Source: a virus
Reading direction: 5' to 3' (one strand)
IMG/VR virus record: IMGVR_UViG_3300042341_000555
Location: 1-32,099 of that record
DNA: 32,099 nt
Within the stretch, counting starts at the first letter, position 1. Each line of letters opens with the position of its first letter. Made by a program: the position numbers and the translations under genes. Below, piece after piece: positions 1 through 6,443 of the stretch. The notes beneath the pieces were generated by a model. The model had not been told where the DNA came from. It did not search any database and saw nothing but the letters and a program-made list of their open reading frames with translations.

Positions 1-240
1 CTCATCCTATTACGGAATGAAGTTGTCGATGTCGAGTTTGTAAAGAAGGATGGCACTACTCGTGTCATGACTTGTACTCTCAAGGAGGATTCTCTTCCTA
101 AGCAAGTCGACCTTGAAGAAGTAGTTCAAAAGAAGACTCCGAATCCTGATGTAGTTGCAGTCTTTGATGTAATTAATCAGGGGTGGCGTTCTTTCCGTTG
201 GGATAGTCTCAAGCGAGTGAATGGAGCAGTATTTGTCTAA
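1..240 (+). CDS. SH3-like beta-barrel phage protein (partial, 5' end missing)
   Basis: The open frame enters from the left edge and ends at TAA 238-240, giving 79 visible residues. The core reads KDGTTRVMTC, then PNPDVVAVFD and the hallmark WRSFRWDSLK. From memory this pattern belongs to the small Sm/SH3-like phage family once called DUF2693 (WYL_2), common in T4-like phages. Its biochemical role is not known. The next gene starts inside its last codons, so the two are probably co-translated. The start lies outside the window. Confidence 0.75.
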   Translation, partial: LILLRNEVVDVEFVKKDGTTRVMTCTLKEDSLPKQVDLEEVVQKKTPNPDVVAVFDVINQGWRSFRWDSLKRVNGAVFV

Positions 241-1129
241 TTTCGCCAGAGGCGGAACTGAACTTATGGCGGATCGGATTAATTCCCTTCCGCCTGAGTT
301 ACTTTCGCAGTTTCAAATTATTCACTCTCGAGTACGTGAACTCGATCATTCGAAGCGTAAGGTGTTAGTGCTTCATGATCTACCAGGTGATCCTGAAGTT
401 CAGCACCTAAAGAACGACGGATGGAAACGATTTGATAAGCTAGTGTTTGTAAGCCATTGGCAACAACAGATGTATAACGCTTATCTAGGTGTTCCGTTTG
501 AAGCTGGTATCGTTCTACAAAATGCTATAAACCCTATTGAGAAGCATAGTAAGCCTCAAGATAAGGTAAGGCTAATGTACTTTTCGACTCCTCATCGAGG
601 TCTCGAGCTTTTGTATCCAGTTTACAATAAGTTGTACAAAGAGTTTGGAGAACAAATCGAGCTCAACGTGTATTCGTCATTCGATCTTTATGGATGGCAT
701 GTCCGTGATAAACCATATGAGCAACTGTTTGAGCAACTGAGAGCACATCCGGGTATTAACTACTCAAAGTCTGTATCAAATGATGTGATCCGAGAAGAAC
801 TAAAGCGTTCTCATATTCTGGCGTATCCGTCTATCTGGCAAGAGACATCATGTCTTGTGATGATTGAAGCGATGTGTGCTGGTCTTGTATGTGTACACTC
901 TTCACTCGCCGCACTACCAGAAACCGCAATGGGATGCACCTATATGTACGGTTACACCGAAAATGTAAATCACCATATGACTCGTTTTGAAGCAAACCTA
1001 CGGGATGCTATTACCGATGTAATGAACGGTGATGAGATGTCTGACGATCGAGTCGACTTCCTCAATGATACATATTCATGGGAAAATAGACAGTGGCAAT
1101 GGAAAGAGCTATTGACATCACTTCTGTGA
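221..1129 (+). CDS. Glycosyltransferase (GT-B-like)
   Basis: A 302-residue protein. The N-terminus has NFARGGTELM, the donor-site-type GGTEL opening seen in many phage and bacterial glycosyltransferases. Later come YFSTPHRGLELL and a C-terminal block with AYPSIWQETSCLVMIEAM, which matches the GT4/GT1-type nucleotide-sugar binding segment (P-x-x-x-E-T-x...EAMAxG). The ATG at 221 is preferred over 266 because the GGTEL motif lies before the second Met. It overlaps the preceding gene by 20 bp. It may modify DNA bases or host surface sugars; acceptor and sugar cannot be told from sequence. Confidence 0.8.
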   Translation: MEQYLSNFARGGTELMADRINSLPPELLSQFQIIHSRVRELDHSKRKVLVLHDLPGDPEVQHLKNDGWKRFDKLVFVSHWQQQMYNAYLGVPFEAGIVLQNAINPIEKHSKPQDKVRLMYFSTPHRGLELLYPVYNKLYKEFGEQIELNVYSSFDLYGWHVRDKPYEQLFEQLRAHPGINYSKSVSNDVIREELKRSHILAYPSIWQETSCLVMIEAMCAGLVCVHSSLAALPETAMGCTYMYGYTENVNHHMTRFEANLRDAITDVMNGDEMSDDRVDFLNDTYSWENRQWQWKELLTSLL

Positions 1130-1140
1130 TGGTATATACT
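1112..1140 (+). promoter_or_regulatory. Early sigma70-type promoter
   Basis: TTGACA at 1112-1117, a 17-bp spacer and TATACT at 1135-1140. It sits at the very end of the glycosyltransferase gene, 20 bp before the next ATG, with an AAAGGAG ribosome binding site between. Confidence 0.8.
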
Positions 1141-1159
1141 GTTCCCAAAGGAGATACTT

Positions 1160-2362
1160 ATGGCAAAAGCTGCTGCACTTAAAAAGATCACTGCTAAGAA
1201 GAAAAAGCCAGAACTCAAGCCAGTTCCTCAGCGTAAGTCTGGGGCAGCTAAGGTTCTTGAAGAAAAGCACATTGGTGCTGAGGTCACAAATTTTGTAAAC
1301 ATTCCTGATGCCGAAGTCGTTCTTTATCATAACCTTCGGCATTACAACTACTTCTACGATCACAAAGACGCGTATAAGTGGGCTGAAGCCTGGATCAAAA
1401 AGAATCGTACTCAAGACCTAGCCGACTTTAAAGCAGCCGAAGAGTGGCGTATTAACACCGCTATTGGTGGTCTGTGTAAGATGCTTTCTCTAGGTGCTAC
1501 GTTCAGCGAAAAGCGTATGGCTTGGATCAATGCGAAACTGCAAGAAGCAATTGACGCTGGCCGCAAGAACCGCGCTGTTGTAGAGGTAGCTAAATCTACA
1601 CCAGTCAAAACATCTGCTGATATCCTTGCAGAAAAAATCAGCGACTTTATTGCTGAGGTTGAATACGTAATCGATACGTATCATGATCCTAAAGTATGGC
1701 TTGATGGTGAAAACTACTCGGTCTTCAACGAACTGAAAAAGATTAACGCACCTAAGCCTCTTGCTCAAAAGGTCTATGACTATTACAAACCTCTGTACGA
1801 CGAAGCAGAAGAACTAGTGACTCAAAAAACGCCTGATCTAGTAGAAGGTTATCGCCATCTAAAAACTGCAAAAGACAAGAAGGACTATTTGGCATTTATC
1901 AAGAACATCATCGACGACTGTCAAAAGTTCATTAACGCTGCGACTGCATCGAAGGTTCAAGCTGTACGAAAACCTCGTGCAAAGAAAAAGGTGCCAGTCG
2001 AAAAACTGATTGCAAAGGTTAAGTATCAGAAAGATAGTGCTGAGTATAAACTCACTTCGGTTGATCCTGCAGCCATCGTAGGTGCAACTGAGGTGTATCT
2101 ATTCAATACTAAATATCGCCATCTGATCCAACTCGTGGCTGCATCGGTAGATGGCTTCTCGATCAAGGGCACAACGATTACAAATATGAGAGAAGAGTCT
2201 TGCTTAAAGAAGACTTTGCGCAAGCCAGAGGATGTGTTGAAAGATATCGGGGCCACAACGAAGGCTCGAGCTACTAAGATCTTCCTTGATCTAAAGACTA
2301 AGTCTGCACCAGCAAATGGCCGACTCAACGAAGAAACTATCATTTTGAAAGTTTACCGTTGA
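1160..2362 (+). CDS. Conserved T4-like phage protein, basic, unknown function
   Basis: A 400-residue protein. The first ~30 residues are rich in Ala and Lys (KKITAKKKKPE), and another basic linker (KPRAKKKVP) lies around residues 273-282, suggesting nucleic-acid contact or flexible linkers. The C-terminal ~120 residues (YKLTSVDPAAIVGA, then KGTTITNM and KTLRKPEDVL, ending LNEETIILKVYR) resemble a conserved domain in marine T4-like phages with no assigned function, as far as I recall. The start has a clear AAAGGAG site 8 bp upstream and its own early promoter. It stands just before RNase H, so a replication role is possible but is only inferred. Confidence 0.8.
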   Translation: MAKAAALKKITAKKKKPELKPVPQRKSGAAKVLEEKHIGAEVTNFVNIPDAEVVLYHNLRHYNYFYDHKDAYKWAEAWIKKNRTQDLADFKAAEEWRINTAIGGLCKMLSLGATFSEKRMAWINAKLQEAIDAGRKNRAVVEVAKSTPVKTSADILAEKISDFIAEVEYVIDTYHDPKVWLDGENYSVFNELKKINAPKPLAQKVYDYYKPLYDEAEELVTQKTPDLVEGYRHLKTAKDKKDYLAFIKNIIDDCQKFINAATASKVQAVRKPRAKKKVPVEKLIAKVKYQKDSAEYKLTSVDPAAIVGATEVYLFNTKYRHLIQLVAASVDGFSIKGTTITNMREESCLKKTLRKPEDVLKDIGATTKARATKIFLDLKTKSAPANGRLNEETIILKVYR

Positions 2363-2386
2363 CATTCTCCAAAGATGATATATAAT
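2359..2386 (+). promoter_or_regulatory. Early sigma70-type promoter upstream of RNase H
   Basis: TTGACA at 2359-2364, a 16-bp spacer and a perfect TATAAT at 2381-2386. It overlaps the last codon and stop of the preceding gene. The RBS AGGAG lies at 2402-2406 ahead of ATG 2414. Confidence 0.85.
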
Positions 2387-2413
2387 TGTATAGTCTAGAA
2401 TAGGAGTAACACA

Positions 2414-3268
2414 ATGGCCGTTTTGGTCGATCTTAACCAAGTTATGATTGCCAATCTCATGATGCAGATTGGCAATCACCACAACGCAGAAGTAGATGAG
2501 AATATGATTCGTCATATGGTTCTCAACTCTATCCGCTTTAATCGTATGAAGTTCAAAGAAGAATTTGGCGAGCTTATCATCTGTGCCGACGACAAAAACT
2601 ACTGGCGTCGTACACAATTTCCTTACTACAAAGCATCTCGTCGTAAGAGTCGTGAGGAGTCTGAACTCGATTGGACTTCGATCTTTAATGCTCTCAACAA
2701 AATCCGCGAAGAGCTTAAAACCATTTTCCCATACAAAGTAATTCAAATCGACGCATGTGAAGCTGACGACATCATTGGTACCATTATCCATCAAGAAGGT
2801 CGTGAACTTAACGCTGGCGAGAAGTTCCTTATTCTCTCCGGTGATAAAGACTACATTCAACTTCACAAGTATGCTAATATTAAACAGTACAACCCCGTGA
2901 TGAAGAAGTGGGTTACTCACTCTAACCCTGAGCAGTATTTGTACGAACACATCATGAAAGGTGATGCTGGTGACGGTATCCCTAACATCCTGTCAGCTGA
3001 CAACTCGTTTGTTGTAGGCACTCGTCAGAAGCCAGTCACTAAGAAAAGGCTGGAAGAGTGGATCGATATAAATAAAATGAGTTCAGAAGTTAAGCGAAAC
3101 TATGCTCGAAATCAATCCCTCATTGATCTTTCTCAAGTTCCTGCTCACCTTAAAGAGCGTATTCTTGAAGAGTATAACAAAGAAAATACGAAAGATCGTT
3201 CGCAGCTTCTCAACTACTTTATCAAAAATCGTCTTAAACTGCTCACGGAGTCCTTGAATGAGTTCTGA
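2414..3268 (+). CDS. rnh: T4 Rnh-type ribonuclease H / 5'-3' exonuclease
   Basis: A 284-residue FEN-type nuclease (T4 Rnh is about 305). It removes RNA primers and nearby DNA from lagging-strand fragments, working with gp32. The acidic metal-binding residues are visible in order: LVDLNQ near residue 6, ICADDKNYWR near 57, EADDIIG near 116, LSGDKDYIQL near 140 and GDAGDGIPN near 180, the last being the helix-hairpin-helix-type signature. Start ATG 2414 follows an AGGAG site and a dedicated promoter. A perfect TATAAATA at 3067-3074 lies inside the gene. gp33, gp59 and gp32, which lie near rnh in T4, are about 18 kb away here. Confidence 0.9.
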   Translation: MAVLVDLNQVMIANLMMQIGNHHNAEVDENMIRHMVLNSIRFNRMKFKEEFGELIICADDKNYWRRTQFPYYKASRRKSREESELDWTSIFNALNKIREELKTIFPYKVIQIDACEADDIIGTIIHQEGRELNAGEKFLILSGDKDYIQLHKYANIKQYNPVMKKWVTHSNPEQYLYEHIMKGDAGDGIPNILSADNSFVVGTRQKPVTKKRLEEWIDINKMSSEVKRNYARNQSLIDLSQVPAHLKERILEEYNKENTKDRSQLLNYFIKNRLKLLTESLNEF

Positions 3269-3291
3269 GTGAGCTCAACCGGAGAACTATA

Positions 3292-3777
3292 TTGGCAACA
3301 CTTTCATTATCTGAGATTGTGAACAAAACATCAACATTACCGACACGTGAAGAAAAGATCGACTTTCTCAAAAGAAACAACAGTCAATCTCTTCGAACCC
3401 TCATGTCGGTAATGTTCGACAAAGAAAACTTTAAGTGGAATATTCCTTCTGATAGTGTTCCACCTTACAAGCCTTCGCCCCATGTTGAGTCGCAAGGCAT
3501 GCTATATCGCCAAACCCGAAAGCTTCGATACTTCATTAAGGGTTATGATGGTGATAGACTTAATCAGTACAGAAGAGAATTCCTGTTCATTGAGTTGCTC
3601 GAGAGTATCGACAAAGAAGACGCTAAGCTCATGGAGTTAGTCCTTCTACAAACACCGCCAAAAGGACTAACCGCCGACGTAATCAATGAAGGCTTAGGCT
3701 TAAATCTACCAGTTATTGCAGAACAACCTAAAAGAGGACGTAAGCCAAAAAATGGCGAAAAAGCAGAAGAAGTTTAA
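3292..3777 (+). CDS. Conserved phage protein (DUF6433-like), TTG start
   Basis: A 161-residue protein starting at TTG 3292, set by GGAG at 3281-3284 seven bases upstream; no ATG fits. The sequence LSEIVNKTSTLPTREEKIDFL, followed by KWNIPSDSVPPYKP and a Glu/Lys-rich C-terminus, matches what I remember as DUF6433, a family found in T4-like marine phages near rnh. Function unknown. The C-terminus is basic and Pro/Lys rich (PKRGRKPKN, AT-hook-like GRKPK), hinting at DNA contact. The next small gene starts within its last 26 bases. Confidence 0.75.
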   Translation: MATLSLSEIVNKTSTLPTREEKIDFLKRNNSQSLRTLMSVMFDKENFKWNIPSDSVPPYKPSPHVESQGMLYRQTRKLRYFIKGYDGDRLNQYRREFLFIELLESIDKEDAKLMELVLLQTPPKGLTADVINEGLGLNLPVIAEQPKRGRKPKNGEKAEEV

Positions 3778-3925
3778 AGATTGGCACGACGACGAGTGGG
3801 GATCGTCTGACGATGTTAAAAAAGATGGTAAACGCTATAATCCGAAGAAAGAATTCGTGAAACAACAGCGCGAAGAAAAATCGTTACGAAAAAATAGTTT
3901 CTTCGAAAGTGATATTAGCCATTGA
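3752..3925 (+). CDS. Small highly charged protein, unknown
   Basis: 57 residues from ATG 3752. An AGAGGA site lies 14 bp upstream, which makes this start better than the upstream in-frame ATG at 3716. It starts MAKKQKKFKDWHDDEWG and ends in a Lys/Arg/Glu-rich stretch containing YNPKKEFVKQQREEKSLRK. It overlaps the preceding gene by 26 bp and its stop TGA overlaps the -35 box of the next promoter. No family function recognised. Confidence 0.65.
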   Translation: MAKKQKKFKDWHDDEWGSSDDVKKDGKRYNPKKEFVKQQREEKSLRKNSFFESDISH

Positions 3926-3949
3926 CATTTTTCTGCTAGTGATTATATT
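3922..3949 (+). promoter_or_regulatory. Early sigma70-type promoter
   Basis: TTGACA at 3922-3927, a 16-bp spacer, then TATATT at 3944-3949. A GTAAGGAAAGG leader follows, similar to the leaders in the 10-13 kb region. Confidence 0.8.
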
Positions 3950-3973
3950 GATCATGTAAGGAAAGGCTTTACT

Positions 3974-4555
3974 ATGAAACTACGTGATAAACTAATCCTC
4001 GTTGACGCTGACGGGGTACTACTCGATTGGTTCCACTCATTTGCTGGATGGATGAAATTCCACGGGTATCCAATCGTTAAAAACGATGAGTACAGGATCG
4101 AAGAGACCTTCAATATCTCGAAGGAGAAGGCAAAAGCTCTCGCTCGACACTTCAATGAGAGTGCGCGAATCGAACACCTTCCACCTTTCCGAGATGCTAT
4201 TAAGTATGTTCGTAAACTGCACGAAGAACATGGATATGTGTTCCACTGCATTACGTCTTTGAGTAAAGATCCTTACGCTGGAGAACTGCGTAAACGGAAC
4301 ATCCATCGTCTGTTTGGTGAAACCACTTTTGAAAAAATCTTGTGTCTCGACACTGGTGCTGACAAAGACGAAGCTCTAGCTGAGTACAAAGACAGTGGTT
4401 GTATCTGGGTTGAAGATAAATTTGAGAACGCAATCGCAGGACTGAATGCAGGCCTAGATTCTTTGCTTCTTGACCACGGCCATAATAGACATCAACATCA
4501 TGATGATGTTACTCGTGTACAAAATTGGCGTCACATTTATGAACTTATCACTTAA
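3974..4555 (+). CDS. HAD-superfamily phosphatase, 5'(3')-nucleotidase-like
   Basis: A 193-residue HAD hydrolase. Motif I is LVDADGVLLDW, with the nucleophile Asp11 and acid/base Asp13. Motif II is ITSLS (Thr94/Ser95), a lysine follows at about 131, and motif III is WVEDKFENA (Asp148). Size and motif spacing fit the NT5C-like deoxyribonucleotidase group, which dephosphorylates (d)NMPs; substrate choice is an inference. It has its own early promoter and AAGGAAAGG site, and is followed by a strong terminator, so it may be a single-gene early unit. The C-terminus has a His-rich run (HGHNRHQHHDD). Confidence 0.8.
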   Translation: MKLRDKLILVDADGVLLDWFHSFAGWMKFHGYPIVKNDEYRIEETFNISKEKAKALARHFNESARIEHLPPFRDAIKYVRKLHEEHGYVFHCITSLSKDPYAGELRKRNIHRLFGETTFEKILCLDTGADKDEALAEYKDSGCIWVEDKFENAIAGLNAGLDSLLLDHGHNRHQHHDDVTRVQNWRHIYELIT

Positions 4556-4561
4556 GTATTG

Positions 4562-4569
4562 AATAAATA
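4562..4569 (+). promoter_or_regulatory. Probable late promoter (AATAAATA)
   Basis: AATAAATA differs at one position from the T4 late -10 element TATAAATA. It lies just after the nucleotidase stop, 59 bp ahead of the FmdB-like gene, and upstream of the hairpin at 4587-4606. Confidence 0.5.
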
Positions 4570-4586
4570 CTATTGTGGTAGTGAAC

Positions 4587-4615
4587 GGGTCCCTATCATG
4601 GGACCCTTTTCTTTT
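4587..4615 (+). terminator. Rho-independent terminator
   Basis: A perfect 7-bp stem, GGGTCCC (4587-4593) with GGGACCC (4600-4606), a 6-nt loop and TTTTCTTTT. It closes the nucleotidase transcript. Confidence 0.85.
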
Positions 4616-4627
4616 ATCGGAGTTATT

Positions 4628-4861
4628 ATGCCAACCTACACCTTTACCAACACTGAAACTGAAGAAGTTTTCACCGAGATTATGTCTTTCGCTGAGAGAG
4701 ATGAATTTCTTACAAATAACCCTCATATCAAGCAGAATCTAGCAACACCGGGCTTTGCTGACCCGGTGCGGATGGGTGTGCGCAAAATCGACAAGAGCTT
4801 CAACGACGTCCTTATAAAAGCTAAGTCAGCGCACAAGTATTCTACGATTGATACTCTTTAA
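4628..4861 (+). CDS. FmdB-like phage protein without zinc cysteines
   Basis: 77 residues from ATG 4628, chosen because GGAG lies at 4619-4622, five bases upstream. The opening MPTYTFTNTETEEVF matches the start of FmdB-type zinc-ribbon proteins (MPTYEF-C-x2-C), but the cysteines are absent, so it should not bind zinc. The middle (FLTNNPHIKQNL) and the end (GFNDVL-like SFNDVLIKAK) match a conserved T4-like marine phage protein of unknown role. It is followed by phoH at a 14-bp gap. Confidence 0.75.
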   Translation: MPTYTFTNTETEEVFTEIMSFAERDEFLTNNPHIKQNLATPGFADPVRMGVRKIDKSFNDVLIKAKSAHKYSTIDTL

Positions 4862-4875
4862 TACAAGGACCAATA

Positions 4876-5622
4876 ATGCCTCTACAACAACAAAGACTAA
4901 CAAAGCGGCAAAAAAGAATCTTAAAGCAAGACGGAACAGTTGAATCAGGCGAGACAAAGATGTTTGTCATGAAGTCTGATATATCCCCAATGACTGATAA
5001 TCAAAGGCTAGCGTTTGATCGTTGGGATGATGGGTATAATATGATGCTTCATGGTATCGCTGGCACAGGAAAAACATTTCTTGGCCTGCACTTTGCACTC
5101 AAAGAAGTACTTAAGGCAAATTCGCCGTATAAGAAAGTCTATATTGTTCGTTCAACGGTATCAACTCGTGATCAGGGATTCTTACCAGGGTCATTGAAGG
5201 ATAAAGCAAAAGTCTTTGAAGCTCCATATGTTCCTATTGCGACTAAGTTATTTGGTAGAGGCGATGCGTATGAAGTGCTTAAGGGCAAAGGTTATGTAGA
5301 TTTTATTACTACATCATATCTTCGTGGTGAGACGTTTGATGATTGTATTCTTCTCGTCGACGAAGTTCAGAATATGGGAGACGGTGAACTTCATACCGTT
5401 ATGACTCGTGTTGGTGAAAATTGCAGAATCATCTTTTGTGGTGACGTAAAACAAGACGATCTTACTTCAGAGCGTAAGAAGGAACTTTCGGGTCTTCGCG
5501 ACTTCATGAAAATCATTGAACGTATGAAAGAGTTTGAATTTGTCGACTTCCAAGTAGAAGACATTGTGAGATCAAAGTTGGTCAAGTCTTATATCATTGA
5601 ACGTGATCGACTCGGACTATAA
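4876..5622 (+). CDS. phoH: PhoH-like P-loop ATPase
   Basis: A 248-residue PhoH-family ATPase. Walker A is GIAGTGKT at residues 60-67, followed by YIVRSTVSTRDQGFLPG, a PhoH hallmark, and Walker B ILLVDEVQNM near 155. FCGDVKQDD follows as the sensor segment. PhoH proteins have ATPase and proposed RNA-related activity and are very common in marine phages; their benefit to the phage is unsettled. Its stop codon overlaps a perfect TATAAATA late element at 5618-5625. Confidence 0.93.
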   Translation: MPLQQQRLTKRQKRILKQDGTVESGETKMFVMKSDISPMTDNQRLAFDRWDDGYNMMLHGIAGTGKTFLGLHFALKEVLKANSPYKKVYIVRSTVSTRDQGFLPGSLKDKAKVFEAPYVPIATKLFGRGDAYEVLKGKGYVDFITTSYLRGETFDDCILLVDEVQNMGDGELHTVMTRVGENCRIIFCGDVKQDDLTSERKKELSGLRDFMKIIERMKEFEFVDFQVEDIVRSKLVKSYIIERDRLGL

Positions 5623-5625
5623 ATA
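5618..5625 (+). promoter_or_regulatory. Late promoter TATAAATA ahead of the PAAR/tail fibre genes
   Basis: A perfect T4-type late element overlapping the phoH stop codon. Its start site would fall near 5632, so it would serve the PAAR gene and the tail-fibre cluster. Confidence 0.6.
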
Positions 5626-5804
5626 TGGCAGATATTATTGGTGTATCGACAGTAAAAGAAGATGAGTACGGCGAGCCTTACATTGAGTTTAATGCTGCGC
5701 TTATGAAACAAATGGGCTGGGACGATCAAACTCTTCTTGAATGGGAAATCATGGGTAACATGGCAGTCATAAGGAAGAAAGAAGATGCCGGCAGTAGTTC
5801 GTAA
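5625..5804 (+). CDS. Small conserved phage protein, AbrB/MazE-like pattern
   Basis: 59 residues from ATG 5625: it begins MADIIGVSTVKEDEYGE and carries FNAALMKQMGWDDQTLLEWE followed by MAVIRKK. The pattern (L-x-K-x-G-W-x3-T-x-L-E-W ... A-x-I-R-K) recalls the swapped-hairpin AbrB/MazE fold, and similar small ORFs occur in marine T4-like phages. It follows the phoH stop by two bases and overlaps the PAAR gene by 20 bp. No good RBS is visible, so expression depends on upstream readthrough. Confidence 0.6.
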   Translation: MADIIGVSTVKEDEYGEPYIEFNAALMKQMGWDDQTLLEWEIMGNMAVIRKKEDAGSSS

Positions 5805-6093
5805 CGGTGATAAACATATCGGGCATGCCTCGCCGTGTGATCCTTTTCATCAAACCGCATATGTATCAGGACTAAATACAAGTGTGTATATTAATGGTGA
5901 ACTTGCTATTGTTGTAGGAGATACAACCGCATGTGGTGATCCTGCTGTTGCAGGATCTGGAACAGTTTTCTTTAATGGTATAGCTGTTCACAGACTTGGA
6001 GATGCTACAGGTGGACACGGTACTGATAGTTGTGGTAAAGACTGGTTTCCAAATGCTGCCGGAGAAGCTTCAGCGAGTGTGTTTGTTGGATGA
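5785..6093 (+). CDS. PAAR-domain spike tip protein (T4 gp5.4-like)
   Basis: A 102-residue PAAR-repeat protein. PAAR proteins form a sharp, metal-binding cone at the tip of the phage central spike (T4 gp5.4). The sequence holds MPAVVRNGDKHIGHASPCDP, then NTSVYINGELAIVVGD, CGDPAVAGSGTVFFNG and HRLGDATGGHGTDSCG, with the His and Cys positions typical for the metal site. Start ATG 5785 follows the purine-rich AAGGAAGAAAGAAG. The next gene starts at ATGA (6090-6093), overlapping its stop. Confidence 0.9.
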   Translation: MPAVVRNGDKHIGHASPCDPFHQTAYVSGLNTSVYINGELAIVVGDTTACGDPAVAGSGTVFFNGIAVHRLGDATGGHGTDSCGKDWFPNAAGEASASVFVG

Positions 6094-6443
6094 ATATACC
6101 GAATTACACATACGAAACAGCAGTACAAATGCTTGTAGATGAGTACAATACTACCAATCTACCTGAAAATAAACTTGCTCTTATTAATGATTTAGACGTA
6201 TTGAGAGAAGGCAATCCTGATTATGAAACTCTTTTACAATTACAAACAAGAGAAGCTAATACATCTATAAGGACTGCGCTAGCAGCTCAAATTTATTTGT
6301 TTGTAGAATTATTAAGTGATGCCGAAAAAACTATTTTTGATTATGTCAAATCAGGATATATAGAGAATAACCCGGGTTATTCTAGTAATACCTATGTTTC
6401 ATACGTAGGGAAGTATTACGGCCCAAATGGAGATATTACCTAA
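6090..6443 (+). CDS. Unknown small virion-region protein
   Basis: 117 residues, beginning MNIPNYTYETAVQMLVDEYN, mostly helical and acidic. It is coupled to PAAR by ATGA and to the tail fibre by TAATG (6441-6445), so it is probably made with them and may be a fibre adaptor or baseplate accessory. I do not recognise a family. Codon use is more A+T-rich than in the early genes, as in the tail fibre that follows. Confidence 0.7.
   Translation: MNIPNYTYETAVQMLVDEYNTTNLPENKLALINDLDVLREGNPDYETLLQLQTREANTSIRTALAAQIYLFVELLSDAEKTIFDYVKSGYIENNPGYSSNTYVSYVGKYYGPNGDIT

Noticed and set aside
3067-3074. Perfect TATAAATA inside rnh
   Set aside because: No late-type gene follows closely; probably from codons for DINK-type residues. 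Kept only as a note.
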